A stretch of DNA of 64,000 bases from Paraburkholderia sp. Tr-20389 (GTDB lineage: Bacteria > Pseudomonadota > Gammaproteobacteria > Burkholderiales > Burkholderiaceae): positions 372,001-436,000 of the forward strand of contig NZ_JAAGPD010000001.1 in the NCBI RefSeq assembly GCF_017104565.1, read 5' to 3'. Of this stretch, positions 9,320 to 17,700 are shown in pieces. Every line of letters begins with the position of its first letter. Positions within the stretch are counted from its first letter, which is position 1. A model generated the notes under the pieces. It made no database searches. It worked only from the letters and a program-made list of their open reading frames with translations, and had not been told where the DNA came from. Both the position numbers and the translations under genes were made by a program.

Positions 9320-9556
9320 TCAGGAACAGGTCACCACGATGTTCTGGATGTTGCTGTTCGCGATGCCGCTGTAGTTAGCATTCGCGTTGCACGTCTGTGG
9401 TGGCACGACGGGCTGTGCCTGTATCGCGATGGCGTATGGCTTGCCCTTGTCGAGCTTCGTGCTGAACATATATGTCTGTGCCGTTGCTGCGGCATGTTCT
9501 GTTGCGACACAGCAGCTACCTTCATCGTCGGCTGGAGCGTTCAGGACCAGAGATTC
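9320..9556 (-). pseudogene. Remnant of a secreted beta-repeat protein
   Basis: Reading the minus strand from about 9556 to the stop at 9320 gives a 78-codon fragment without a proper start. It includes FSTKLDKGKPYAIAIQAQP and ends NIQNIVVTCS. This matches from memory a repeat common in secreted or lipoprotein beta-propeller/NHL-type proteins of Burkholderia (pattern like YAVTVxTQP...QTCxVxNGSG...NVTNVxVTC). Its upstream part is degenerate (SCCVATEHAAATAQ), and a stop at 9557-9559 cuts it off. It is probably the C-terminal end of a lost gene. The 186 bases between it and the xdhC fragment contain nothing I recognise. Confidence 0.5.
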
Positions 9557-9599
9557 CTATCTGGCCCGCAGAAACCCGCCTATTCCGCGACGTCACAGC

Positions 9600-10427
9600 T
9601 CAGTAAATTCTAACCTGACCATTTTCGACTTCTGAAAAACTAACGGCTTCTGACAAATCCGGGCGCACAGCACTCCCATCGGGTATGCAAATTATGTTGC
9701 TATCGATGCCATCGATATGCCAGGTAGCCTGATTGAAATTATTCTCCCGGCACCGGGTCGACACAAACCAATAAGGCTTATATCCCAAATTCCGCACGGC
9801 GCCAAGCAGGTCCGCCGATCCTGTTTCTTTATTGTTCTCAATGAACAGGATCGGGCGATGTTCTTTTATCGTTTTACCCGCTCCTCTCAACACATTCTTT
9901 TCATACCCTTCGGCGTCGATTTTTATAAAATCAACGCGCCGAAAGTCGTATTCTTCCAGGTAGTGATCCAGAGTGAAAACGTTCACCTTTTCGGTGTGGA
10001 CTTCTTCTCCGAAGGGGTTTTCCGTGCTGAAACCTTTGTCTACGGAGAACGCGCCATAATTCCATGCTGCATCATAGCGAGAGGACTGTATATCGATCAA
10101 TCCGCAAGCGTCTCCCACTGCAGCCCGGACAGCGTGGGCGTTGGTCAGACTGTTCATTGCCAGATTGGCGCATAGTATCTGAAATATATTCCTCTGCGGC
10201 TCAAAAGATATTAACGTGCCTTGCGAGCATATGCGTGCTATCGGAACGGCATGCATGCCTATATTCGAACCGACCTCGATAACCACACCGTCAGGCGGAA
10301 TGATTTGTTGAAACAATTCAACTTCGCCCTCACACCACTCACCGTAAAGGTTGACAAACTCCGAGATCATATCTCCATGGATCAATAAAAATTTCCCATG
10401 GCGGCATTCCTTTGTGTAAGTACGCAT
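9600..10427 (-). CDS. FkbM family methyltransferase
   Basis: A 275-residue SAM-dependent methyltransferase of the FkbM type. The SAM-binding glycine motif is seen as VVIEVGSNIGMHAVPIA, and the family's acidic signature as VDFIKIDAEGYEKNVLRGA. FkbM-type enzymes methylate hydroxyl groups of sugars, lipids or natural products and often sit in polysaccharide loci, but no such locus adjoins this one. A perfect AAGGAGG ribosome site lies 7 bases before the ATG. Base and codon use is clearly more AT-rich than the neighbours, and both flanks hold gene debris, which suggests recent acquisition. The substrate is unknown. Confidence 0.88.
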   Translation of the reverse strand: MRTYTKECRHGKFLLIHGDMISEFVNLYGEWCEGEVELFQQIIPPDGVVIEVGSNIGMHAVPIARICSQGTLISFEPQRNIFQILCANLAMNSLTNAHAVRAAVGDACGLIDIQSSRYDAAWNYGAFSVDKGFSTENPFGEEVHTEKVNVFTLDHYLEEYDFRRVDFIKIDAEGYEKNVLRGAGKTIKEHRPILFIENNKETGSADLLGAVRNLGYKPYWFVSTRCRENNFNQATWHIDGIDSNIICIPDGSAVRPDLSEAVSFSEVENGQVRIY

Positions 10428-10479
10428 ATACTGTCCTCCTTATATGCAACGTTGCTGCTGCTCGCGTATGTGGTTTCGC

Positions 10480-10645
10480 ACATCGCGTCGCTTGCCACAG
10501 GTCACGGAACCAGCTTGATGCTTTTAGAGTAGTGCCTTTCAACGTTTAAAGAAAGTCGCGCCAAGCATCATGGCTGAGGCGAGCAATTGCGTGGCGCCCC
10601 GGACCTGATCGGCACCACGGCTGGAGGGGCTGGCAGACGCCTTCC
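10480..10645 (+). repeat. Diverged direct repeat, copy 1
   Basis: About 165 bases similar to 20264-20418 in the same orientation. The two copies share a 24-base identical stretch at their left ends (10480-10503 and 20264-20287), followed by about 140 bases of patchy similarity. Read on the minus strand, both copies give similar peptides (shared RDLWQATRC and ARLSH/VRLSH), many differences are at third codon positions, and copy 1 carries a stop. This suggests an old coding element, perhaps a mobile-element fragment. I cannot name the family. Confidence 0.7.
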
Positions 10646-10884
10646 CGATAATTTGCGTTCCGATCCGGCAGAGTCGGCTGCGTGTCCCCGATCGCCTTGC
10701 CCGGATCATACGGCTTGAACGTCGTCGCCGTGTTGTGCACGTTCGTCACCTTGTTGGGCACCGTCAGCCCCTGCGCCGCTTTCAGCGTGTCCGTGCCCTG
10801 CAGACCGTTCGCGTCTGCCATGATGTACCGCAGCGTCGCGTCTCCCCGCAGCGCCGACGCATCGCGTGACCCCGGGAAGACTGT
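10640..10884 (-). pseudogene. Fragment of a LysM/Rhs-hemagglutinin-like surface protein
   Basis: The minus strand encodes a piece resembling the LysM-like segment of very large Burkholderia adhesin or Rhs-type proteins. Visible parts are ALRGDATLRYIMADANGL, TLKAAQGLTVPNKVTNVHN and TFKPYDPGKAIGDTQPTLPD. There is no complete gene around it: the frame has no sensible N-terminus and runs straight into the diverged repeat at 10480-10645. I read it as debris of a lost gene several kilobases long. The family assignment comes from memory of the LysM-type TIPNKVTN motif. Confidence 0.55.
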
Positions 10885-11016
10885 TTGCCGGTTCGCGCGC
10901 GCGAAAAATACTCAACTGACGGGGCTTCGCCGTCACGCAATGCGGTCGACGAAATCAAAGGAGCCGGCAGGATGACCGACCAGGTCGAACATGAACCGAT
11001 CTGTTAGCCGTATCGC

Positions 11017-11190
11017 ATGTATCTGCGCAGTGCGCCGAGCATGTGGACTACCTATGCCGTGCACGTTGATGTGCAAGCACCGGACGAAAACGAAGCATTT
11101 CGGCGCGCCGTGCGCGTACTCCCGCGAACCTCACTACCGGATCGACCGGGCCTGCACGAATGGATTCTGGAGCATGTCGATCGGATTTAA
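11017..11190 (+). CDS. Small hypothetical protein (57 residues)
   Basis: A complete 57-codon frame with balanced composition: it starts MYLRSAPSMWTTYAVHVDV and ends LHEWILEHVDRI. I do not recognise a family. The amino-acid pattern looks more protein-like than the surrounding frames, but the ribosome site is weak. An internal ATG at 11041 would give 49 residues. It lies in a decayed region and could be the remnant of a longer gene. Confidence 0.35.
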   Translation: MYLRSAPSMWTTYAVHVDVQAPDENEAFRRAVRVLPRTSLPDRPGLHEWILEHVDRI

Positions 11191-11457
11191 CGAATCCTGC
11201 TAGTGCAATCTTTGAAAGGACGCGCCCACGGTACCTACTCCGTGAGTTGCAGCGCACAAGGCGCAGTGCCCGACGAGACAGTGAACGAACAGGAACATAA
11301 CGCAAAAGGGGCAAGTGACAAAAACCCACATCCCTGACAGTTACAGCGGATAGCCTACCCGAACCTCTGCACTGTGCGTCCCGCAGTATCAATAGCACTT
11401 TCGCGGCAGATGCCGACCAGGATCGGCGCCCCACGTTAATCGCGAAGTATCGAATCT

Positions 11458-12276
11458 ATGGAAATCACCAACATCAAGAGAATTTCAAGCCGCAAGTCTG
11501 CAGCGATCGCAGCCGGCCTCGTCGTGGCCGGTATCGCATTCGCGGCCGTACACGTTGTTCCCGCGGGGCATCGCGGAGTGGTAAAGGTCTTTGGAGATGT
11601 CCAGGATGCCCCCCTTTCCGAGGGGCTTCATTTCCTGAATCCGTTCGCTCGGGTGATTGACTTCAATGTCCGATTTCAGAGTGCGACAGCCGAGAAGGCG
11701 GAGGGAGGTACCGCAGACCTTCAGGAGGTGTTCGAAGATATCACCGTGAACTATGAATACGATCCCGCCCACGCGCCCTATGTGTATAACAACTTCGGGG
11801 ACGACTCAGACATCGAAGCGAGATTTATCGTTCCAGCACTCTACGAATCGTTCAAGGCCGTCACGTCCCAATACACTGCTGAACAACTGGTCACGCAGCG
11901 CGCGAAGGTGTCACAGGATATCGTTCAAACCTTGCAGGGAAAGTTGACCAAGTATCGGATCATCGTATCCGATATCAACGTTCAAAACTTCCACTTTGAC
12001 GAGCAGTTTTCGGCAGCAGTCCGGCAAAAGGTTGTTGCCGGACAAAACCGGCTGACGGCAGAGCAGAACCTGGAGACGGCAAAGGTGACGGCTCAACAAA
12101 AGATTGTTGAAGCCGAAGGCCAGGCCAAGGCGATCGCAATTCAATCACAAGCGATCCAGCAGCAAGGGGGGACTGAGTACGTTGCCCTCGAAGCCGTCAA
12201 GAAATGGGATGGGCACCTTCCCCAACAGTGGTCGGGCGCAGCAGTTCCCTTCATCAATTTTCCGGCCCAAAGGTAA
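11458..12276 (+). CDS. Prohibitin/SPFH (band 7) family membrane protein
   Basis: A 272-residue prohibitin-type protein. One N-terminal membrane helix (residues 15-32) is followed by an SPFH domain beginning VVPAGHRGVVKVFGDV. A charged helical region (AEQNLETAKVTAQQKIVEAE) and a C-terminal prohibitin-like tail (EYVALEAVKKWDGHLP) follow. Such proteins form ring-shaped oligomers in the membrane that organise microdomains or restrain proteases such as FtsH. Length and domain order match bacterial prohibitins. It stands alone, with debris upstream and an AraC gene downstream, so its local role is not evident. Confidence 0.9.
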   Translation: MEITNIKRISSRKSAAIAAGLVVAGIAFAAVHVVPAGHRGVVKVFGDVQDAPLSEGLHFLNPFARVIDFNVRFQSATAEKAEGGTADLQEVFEDITVNYEYDPAHAPYVYNNFGDDSDIEARFIVPALYESFKAVTSQYTAEQLVTQRAKVSQDIVQTLQGKLTKYRIIVSDINVQNFHFDEQFSAAVRQKVVAGQNRLTAEQNLETAKVTAQQKIVEAEGQAKAIAIQSQAIQQQGGTEYVALEAVKKWDGHLPQQWSGAAVPFINFPAQR

Positions 12277-12576
12277 TTTTTCGCTTCCGCGAAAAGACGT
12301 GCGTGTCCCGCCGCACTCGGGCACGCGGCAGACACACTGGCAGCCAGACCCGATTACCCGACGCCTGATGTTGAACAGGGAGTGGTCACGCAATGCATGA
12401 GCACAAAGATCAATGGATTTCCGCAGCCGGAAAGTCGCGAGCGGTGCCAGGAAAACGGAAAATCCCCTGATCAAGCAAAAGCGAACACGGGACGAAACAC
12501 CCAGGAACAGGAACAAGGGTGATACTGACGCGTAGTGGTAACCCGAATTAACGCTGCCCCCCGCACTGGATCTTAT
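12277..12576 (+). other. Intergenic stretch with a small hairpin after the SPFH gene
   Basis: About 300 bases between the SPFH and AraC genes. Directly after the SPFH stop there is a perfect hairpin: arm TTTTCGC ending at 12284, four-base loop, arm GCGAAAA ending at 12295. It lacks a T run on its 3' side, so it is not a classical terminator. No gene is seen in the rest. Confidence 0.4.
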
Positions 12577-13398
12577 ATGTCGCGAACTGACCCACCCTCC
12601 GATTGGATACAGCACGCCACATCTGTCGCAGGCGTAGAACGCATCGAAGCATGCTTTCACGGCAACGCGTATGAGATGCATCGTCACGACACGTATGCGA
12701 TCGGCCGTACTTTAGCGGGGGTTCACTGCTTTCACTACAGGAATGCCCGTCGCGACAGTTTGCCCGGCAACACCATAGTCATTCACCCCGACGAACTTCA
12801 CGACGGACATGCCGGTACGGACGAGGGCTTTCGCTATCGCATGGTTTATATCGAGCCGTCATTGATTCAGGACATCCTTGGCGGATACTCGCTGCCTTTT
12901 CTCGAAGGCGGTGTAACCACGGACCCGCGGCTAGCCGCCGCTAGCGAGAGTTTGCTTCAGCTGGTCGATCACACGCTTGAGCCCTTGGAGCAAAGCGACG
13001 GCCTGGCCGAACTCGCTGATGCTCTCGCTCTATCTGTTGCCGCTCCCGTGCGTTTAGATGGAGGCGACTACACCGCGGCCCGGCGCGCACTCGAATATCT
13101 GAGAGAAAACAGCATACGTATCGTTGCCGTTGACGAACTCGAAGCTATCACAGGCCGCGATCGCTGGAGTTTGTCGCGCGATTTCCGCTTGTACTATGGC
13201 ACGAGCCCGCACCGCTATCAAATCATGCGGCGGCTGGATATGGTGCGCCGTTTCCTGCGTGCGGAGTTGCCACTCGCCCATGCGGCAGTCGCCGCAGGTT
13301 TCGTCGACCAGAGCCACATGACGCATCATTTCCGTAGGACCTTCGGACTCACACCAGGGCGCTGGCGCCAGATCGCACGTGGTTCCGCCAGTCGCTGA
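12577..13398 (+). CDS. AraC family transcriptional regulator
   Basis: A 273-residue regulator with an N-terminal cupin-like AraC ligand-binding domain (MHRHDTYAIGRTLAGVHCF, then PGNTIVIHPDELHDGHAG). A C-terminal double helix-turn-helix follows (DELEAITGRDRWSLSRDFR, GTSPHRYQIMRRLDMVRRFL, AHAAVAAGFVDQSHMTHHFR). The last motif is the typical AraC signature. The ATG at 12577 is preferred over an in-frame start at 12535, because the domain begins shortly after it. Its target is not visible: the next gene rightward is convergent, and the SPFH gene upstream is on the same strand. The ligand is unknown. Confidence 0.9.
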   Translation: MSRTDPPSDWIQHATSVAGVERIEACFHGNAYEMHRHDTYAIGRTLAGVHCFHYRNARRDSLPGNTIVIHPDELHDGHAGTDEGFRYRMVYIEPSLIQDILGGYSLPFLEGGVTTDPRLAAASESLLQLVDHTLEPLEQSDGLAELADALALSVAAPVRLDGGDYTAARRALEYLRENSIRIVAVDELEAITGRDRWSLSRDFRLYYGTSPHRYQIMRRLDMVRRFLRAELPLAHAAVAAGFVDQSHMTHHFRRTFGLTPGRWRQIARGSASR

Positions 13399-13758
13399 GC
13401 GGTCTCCAGGTCTGGCACCAGACACAGGCCCGCCTGGGAGGGCCGCGAATGTATGGTCAGAATGGCTAGCGTTTTGCAATTTCACGCTGCCGTATACAAG
13501 GCCCGACTCCGAGACCACCGCATGTTTCGCCTTTAGCACGAGGCCCGTCTTTCCCGCATACTCGAACACGTGAGTAACACGGGACAGACTGAGTGGTGCG
13601 TAAAGCAACCGCTGGCATTGCGAGCGCTCCAGGGCGGAATCAATGCCGTAAAGTACTGATCCCGCCCTCTTCACCAGGCGCTCAGTTGTCTATTTTCTTC
13701 GAACTGAGATGCCTGCCGTGCTCCGTTTGCCGTGAGGAATGCACGGCGAATTTGCCGA
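13399..13758. other. Intergenic stretch without a convincing gene
   Basis: About 360 bases between two convergent genes. A minus-strand frame here reads somewhat like an envelope-protein fragment (RVTHVFEYAGKTGLVLKAKH), but it has no start or recognisable domain and I do not call it a gene. It may be debris. Confidence 0.4.
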
Positions 13759-14670
13759 CTAGTGTTGCACAGAAGACGCAGCAGACAATTGCAGCGTCGG
13801 CGAGTCACTGTTGGTCGGCGTGAACCCCGTGCCGGGCGCATCGGGCTGATACACAGCCATCGCGGCGACAAGCTTCTGCGCCCCCGAATCCTGCAACACG
13901 TACCAGTTGGCTTTTCCCGATGCGTCGATATACTCGAGAGACGTACCCGAAGCGACGTTGTTGAGCGACGCCACGTTGCCATTACCCAGTTGCACGGTCG
14001 CGACGCCGCTGTTCAGCGTCACCGAAGTGGGGTCGATAGCGCCAGTCAGCACGATACCGTTGAGGCTCTCCGTCACCGATACGGTACTGGTCTGCACACT
14101 CTCGACCTGATAAGCGAACGCCGGTGCGTCGACGCTAATCGCGTTGTTGGAGCCAGTGACGGTGAGAGTTCCATTTCCGGTTAGCATATGAACCTGATTG
14201 TTGCTGCCGTTAACCGATGAACTGGATGCCGGAGAACTATTGTCACTGTTCGTAATCCAGATAGCATCATTGCTTCCGTTTACGACATTGCTCATCCAGG
14301 TATAGATTGAATCACCACCTTGTTTGGCATTGATCGTTGTGCCCACTCCATACACAGAGACCACGCTGTTGGCGCCGACGGTGATGGAATCACTGGTGCC
14401 GTAGTCCCAAACAGAGCTATTGGAACCGAGCACCACGGAATTGCCAGTGGATGTGTAATTGTTGATCGTCACCTGCGCGTGGCTGACATTAGATCCCATG
14501 ACAGTGTTGTTGCTGCCGACCATCGTGGCGCCCAGCGCACCGCTCTCGAGAACGAGCATGTCGGAGGAGCCCGTCAGGTTCAGTGACGCGCCGCTCTGAA
14601 TGTCGAATGTTGAGTTGTCGTACTTCGCGCTGACGTTAGGCTGCGATATGTTATAGATGGGATTACTCAT
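13759..14670 (-). CDS. Candidate type I secretion cargo with GSN repeats
   Basis: A 303-residue protein of unknown function, very rich in Asn, Ser, Thr, Gly and Val and without cysteine. There is no signal peptide or membrane helix. Short repeats of the form (V/L)xGSN(N/D/S) recur around residues 52, 59, 82, 132, 155 and 173, consistent with a beta-solenoid or adhesin-like fold. No RTX nonapeptide (GGxGxDxUx) is present. The gene lies directly downstream of, and on the same strand as, a complete type I secretion operon. The C-terminal end (TLQLSAASSVQH) would be the expected place for an uncleaved secretion signal. A good AGGAG ribosome site precedes the ATG. Secretion is inferred from position and composition; no homologue is recognised. 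Confidence 0.7.
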   Translation of the reverse strand: MSNPIYNISQPNVSAKYDNSTFDIQSGASLNLTGSSDMLVLESGALGATMVGSNNTVMGSNVSHAQVTINNYTSTGNSVVLGSNSSVWDYGTSDSITVGANSVVSVYGVGTTINAKQGGDSIYTWMSNVVNGSNDAIWITNSDNSSPASSSSVNGSNNQVHMLTGNGTLTVTGSNNAISVDAPAFAYQVESVQTSTVSVTESLNGIVLTGAIDPTSVTLNSGVATVQLGNGNVASLNNVASGTSLEYIDASGKANWYVLQDSGAQKLVAAMAVYQPDAPGTGFTPTNSDSPTLQLSAASSVQH

Positions 14671-14697
14671 GATGTACTCCTAAGTACATAACGGACT

Positions 14698-14726
14698 AAA
14701 AAACCACACCGAACCTCCGGCGTGGG
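14698..14726 (-). terminator. Rho-independent terminator-like hairpin upstream of the cargo gene
   Basis: On the minus strand, CCACGCC (14725-14719) pairs with GGTGTGG (14710-14704), with one G-T pair and an eight-base loop, and a run of six T follows (14703-14698). It lies after the TolC-like gene and only about 27 bases before the cargo start codon. It could terminate the transporter transcript or act as an attenuator in the cargo leader. Confidence 0.7.
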
Positions 14727-14776
14727 TGAAACGGGACCGTGTCGTATAGTCGCGGCCCCAAAATAAACTTTTTTCT

Positions 14777-14806
14777 CGAATACCGACGCGTGTACTGCCT
14801 TGTCAA
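14777..14806 (-). promoter_or_regulatory. Possible sigma-70 promoter for the cargo gene
   Basis: On the minus strand a perfect TTGACA (14806-14801) is followed after 18 bases by TATTCG (14782-14777), a weak -10 match. It lies between the TolC-like gene and the terminator-like hairpin, so a transcript from here would first pass through that hairpin. Confidence 0.4.
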
Positions 14807-14831
14807 ACCGCGTGGCGGCTCCCCGTAACCG

Positions 14832-16286
14832 TCAAGGTGAAACGTCCAATCGCCCCAGCGTGCCGAGCTTCGCCGCCATGTCCACCCGCGCGTTATCCCA
14901 GTCCGCGAGCGCCTGAATCCTGCGTTGCCTCGCATTCGCCAGCGCCGCCTGGGTGTTCAACAGTTCAAGGATGTTTCCCACTCCCGCGTCGTACCGGTGC
15001 TTCGCCGCGTCCCACGAGCGCTGCGCGATGTCGAGCAGGTTCGCGCTGTTCTGCGCGTTCCTCGTCGCACCCGTGAGCGACTGGTAGCTGCTCCAGACGT
15101 CCAGCGCCACCTGCCGCTGCGCGTCCTCGACGGCATCCTCCTGCCGCTCGGCCTGTGCCTTCGCCTGATCGATCTGGTACTTGCGCCCGAACCCCTCAAA
15201 GAGCGGAATGCTCACCTGCACACCGATATACGCGTCATGCCCCGTCGACGAATACGTCGCGAGCCCCAGCCCCAAGCTCTGCGGCTGGTTGTTGCGGCTG
15301 TACTTCGCCACCAGGCTGATGCTGGGCAACCCCTGCGCGCGCGTCTGCGAGACCTTCGCCAGCGCCGCGTCGTACTGCGCCTGTGCCGCGCGCACCGACG
15401 GATGCGCCGCCTGCACGGCGCGGATCATTTCCGCCACCGTTTCGTTGAAGTTGTGATCGACGCGTGCTTCATCCGTCACCGCCGGCACCTCCAGCGGCAC
15501 ATCAGGTGTCAGGTTCATGTCAGCCGCGAGCGTGCCCAGCGCCGTCTGCGCGTCGCTTTCGGCCTTCGTCAGGCTGAACACCGCCTGCTCGTGCTGCGTC
15601 TGCGCCTGCAACGCATCGGTGACCGGTGCCACGCCTTTATCGGCGCGTGCCTGCGCGGCCGCCATGCTCTGCCGTGTCATCGCCTCCACGTCCTGCGCGG
15701 CATTCAGTTCGCCGATCGCCGTTTGCGTCGCGTAGTAGTCTTTAGCCGCCTGCGCAAAAAAACTTTGCAACGTTGCATCCTGGGTAGCGCGCGCCGCTTC
15801 GAGCAGCGCGTTTGCGTTCCTCAGCACCGCCTCGCGCCCGCCGAAGTCGTACAGCAGCCAGTTCAGGCTCACGCCTGCCGTGCGCGTGAACGCGTTGATG
15901 TCCTCGCTGAGCGCCGGATGGTTCTCGATGTCGATCACAGAACTCTCCCGCACGCCCTGCCAGTTTGCAGAAATCGTCGGCAGATACGCGGCACGCGCCG
16001 CGCCCACGCCGGCCGCCTGCGCCTTCACCACCGCCCACGCCGCGCGCGTCCTCGGGTTGTTGCACAGCGTGCGTTCGACGGCTTCGGCCAGGCGCAGCGG
16101 ACGCGACGGCGCCCCGCTGAAGGCGCACACCGGCACGATAGCGCCGCCTGCCGTGGCGGAAATGTCCCGTTCCACGCGCAGTGGATCGAACGCGTGCGCG
16201 CCCGTGCTGGTCGCGGCCAGCATCAGGAACGTCATGAATCGGCGGCCAGCGGGTTTGCGGCTAATGGGTTTGCGGTTAGCGTTCAC
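14832..16286 (-). CDS. TolC-family outer membrane protein of the type I secretion system
   Basis: A 484-residue outer-membrane channel protein. It has an N-terminal signal region (MTFLMLAATSTGAHA), then two outer-membrane-efflux repeats with long amphipathic helices. Typical TolC features are visible: RTAGVSLNWLLYDFGGRE in the first repeat and YIGVQVSIPLFEGFGRKYQI in the second, plus GVGNILELLNTQAALANARQ near the end. In a type I system it forms the exit duct for the substrate. Its start overlaps the end of the membrane-fusion gene by 11 bases, so it is the third gene of the operon. Length is normal for the family. Confidence 0.92.
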   Translation of the reverse strand: MNANRKPISRKPAGRRFMTFLMLAATSTGAHAFDPLRVERDISATAGGAIVPVCAFSGAPSRPLRLAEAVERTLCNNPRTRAAWAVVKAQAAGVGAARAAYLPTISANWQGVRESSVIDIENHPALSEDINAFTRTAGVSLNWLLYDFGGREAVLRNANALLEAARATQDATLQSFFAQAAKDYYATQTAIGELNAAQDVEAMTRQSMAAAQARADKGVAPVTDALQAQTQHEQAVFSLTKAESDAQTALGTLAADMNLTPDVPLEVPAVTDEARVDHNFNETVAEMIRAVQAAHPSVRAAQAQYDAALAKVSQTRAQGLPSISLVAKYSRNNQPQSLGLGLATYSSTGHDAYIGVQVSIPLFEGFGRKYQIDQAKAQAERQEDAVEDAQRQVALDVWSSYQSLTGATRNAQNSANLLDIAQRSWDAAKHRYDAGVGNILELLNTQAALANARQRRIQALADWDNARVDMAAKLGTLGRLDVSP

Positions 16287-17697
16287 GCATCCCCTCCGTG
16301 GCCGTGCGCATCAGCGGATCGAGGAAGTAGCCGATCACGCTGCGTGTGCCCGTGCGGATATCGGCCGTCACGGCCATGCCCGGCGTGAGCATGATCCAGC
16401 GGTTGTCGATATGGATGCGGTTCGTCGCGAGCCGGATGCGCACCGGAAACGTCAGCCCCAGCTTTTTGTCCTGCGTGGCGTCGTTGGAGACTTCGGTGAT
16501 CGTGCCGTCCAGATAGCCGTAGCGCGTATACGGAAACGCCTCGATCTTCACCGCCGCGCGCTGTCCGACCTGCACGAAGCCGATGTCGCGGTTCTGCAGC
16601 CTCGCCTCGACCTCCAGCGCATCGTTGGGGACGATCTCCATGAGTGCCTGCGCCGTCGTCACCACGCCGCCGAGCGTGTGCACCGAAAGCTGCTGCACCG
16701 TACCCGAAACCGGCGCCGTGAGGCTCATGAGCGCCTGGCGCGTCTGCGCCTTGGTTTCGTCGTCGCGGTTCTGCGTGGCCTGCTGCGTGGCCTTCTCGAG
16801 TTCGTCGAGCTGGTCGCGACGGAACTTCGACGCCGTGGCATCGATCTGCGCGCGCTGTTGGGCGATGCCCGCTGCCAGTTCGTTCGCGTGCGCGCGCTGC
16901 GCGGCGAGTTCGTGCTCCCTGTCGATCGCGGACTGCTCCTTGTCGAGGTAGTCGTTACGCGCCACGTATTTATCGTTCACCAGCGCGCGATACGCATCGG
17001 CCTGCTGGCGCGCGAGCGGCGCCGTCTGCGCGAGCTTCGCGATCTGCGCGCGCGTGCTCTCCAGTTCCGCCTGACGCTTCGCCAGTTCCGCCTTTTCGCC
17101 GTCGTAGTGATCGCGGTATTCGAACCACGCGCCTTCGGCCTGGCGCTGCGCGTCCCGCATGCGCGAGTCGGGCGCGTCGTCGACCTTCGCCACGAGCGGC
17201 GCCCGGTTCGCCTGCTGCGAGGCCAGCAGCGCATTGGCGCGCGCCGCCGCAAGCTCGGCATCGAGCCGTGACATGTGCGCCTTGTCGGCATCGGCGGCGG
17301 CCTGTGTTGTGTCGAGCTTCATGAGCAGGTCGCCGGATTTCACGTGTTGTCCGTCCTTCACGCCGATCTCGCGCACCACGCCCGTGATGGCCGGCTGGAT
17401 CGTCTTGACCCGAGCATTCGGAATGAACTTGCCGCTCGCTGTCACGACGATATCCAGCCGCCCCAGCAGGCCGATCAGCAACGCGAGAACCGTGAGCAGT
17501 GCGAGAATACGCATCGTCCAGCGCGGCGCGGGATGCACGGGCGTCTCGACCAGTTCGAGTTCGGCGGGCAGGAACGCGAGCTGGTCAGCGTCGCGCGCCG
17601 GGCGTTCGAGCTGCGAGCGGATCTGCCAGACCTCGCGCCACACGGCCGCATAGCGGCGCACGAGCCCGGCGAACGCCTGTAGTTTCATCGATGGCAT
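16276..17697 (-). CDS. HlyD-family periplasmic adaptor of the type I secretion system
   Basis: A 473-residue membrane fusion protein. A cytoplasmic N-terminus of about 60 residues precedes one membrane helix (ILALLTVLALLIGLLGRL). A biotinyl-lipoyl-like segment follows (IQPAITGVVREIGVKDGQHV), then a long alpha-helical hairpin (about residues 140-320) and a C-terminal beta-barrel (LTAPVSGTVQQLSVHTLGGV). This is the HlyD architecture linking the inner-membrane ABC transporter to the outer-membrane duct. It starts three bases after the ABC gene stop and overlaps the TolC-like gene, so the three are one operon. Confidence 0.93.
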   Translation of the reverse strand: MPSMKLQAFAGLVRRYAAVWREVWQIRSQLERPARDADQLAFLPAELELVETPVHPAPRWTMRILALLTVLALLIGLLGRLDIVVTASGKFIPNARVKTIQPAITGVVREIGVKDGQHVKSGDLLMKLDTTQAAADADKAHMSRLDAELAAARANALLASQQANRAPLVAKVDDAPDSRMRDAQRQAEGAWFEYRDHYDGEKAELAKRQAELESTRAQIAKLAQTAPLARQQADAYRALVNDKYVARNDYLDKEQSAIDREHELAAQRAHANELAAGIAQQRAQIDATASKFRRDQLDELEKATQQATQNRDDETKAQTRQALMSLTAPVSGTVQQLSVHTLGGVVTTAQALMEIVPNDALEVEARLQNRDIGFVQVGQRAAVKIEAFPYTRYGYLDGTITEVSNDATQDKKLGLTFPVRIRLATNRIHIDNRWIMLTPGMAVTADIRTGTRSVIGYFLDPLMRTATEGMRER

Positions 17698-17700
17698 GGT

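Noticed and set aside
12277-12295. Hairpin after the SPFH gene as an intrinsic terminator
   Set aside because: The T run is on the 5' arm, not after the stem, so it does not have terminator form on either strand.
13054-13674. A minus-strand frame whose downstream half reads somewhat like an outer-membrane protein fragment
   Set aside because: Half of it is antisense to the AraC gene, the rest has no start or domain, and the resemblance is too weak to name.
14925-17271. Long plus-strand frames across the TolC-like and HlyD-like genes
   Set aside because: The minus-strand genes have full family features and operon overlaps; the plus-strand frames are Arg/His-rich shadows.
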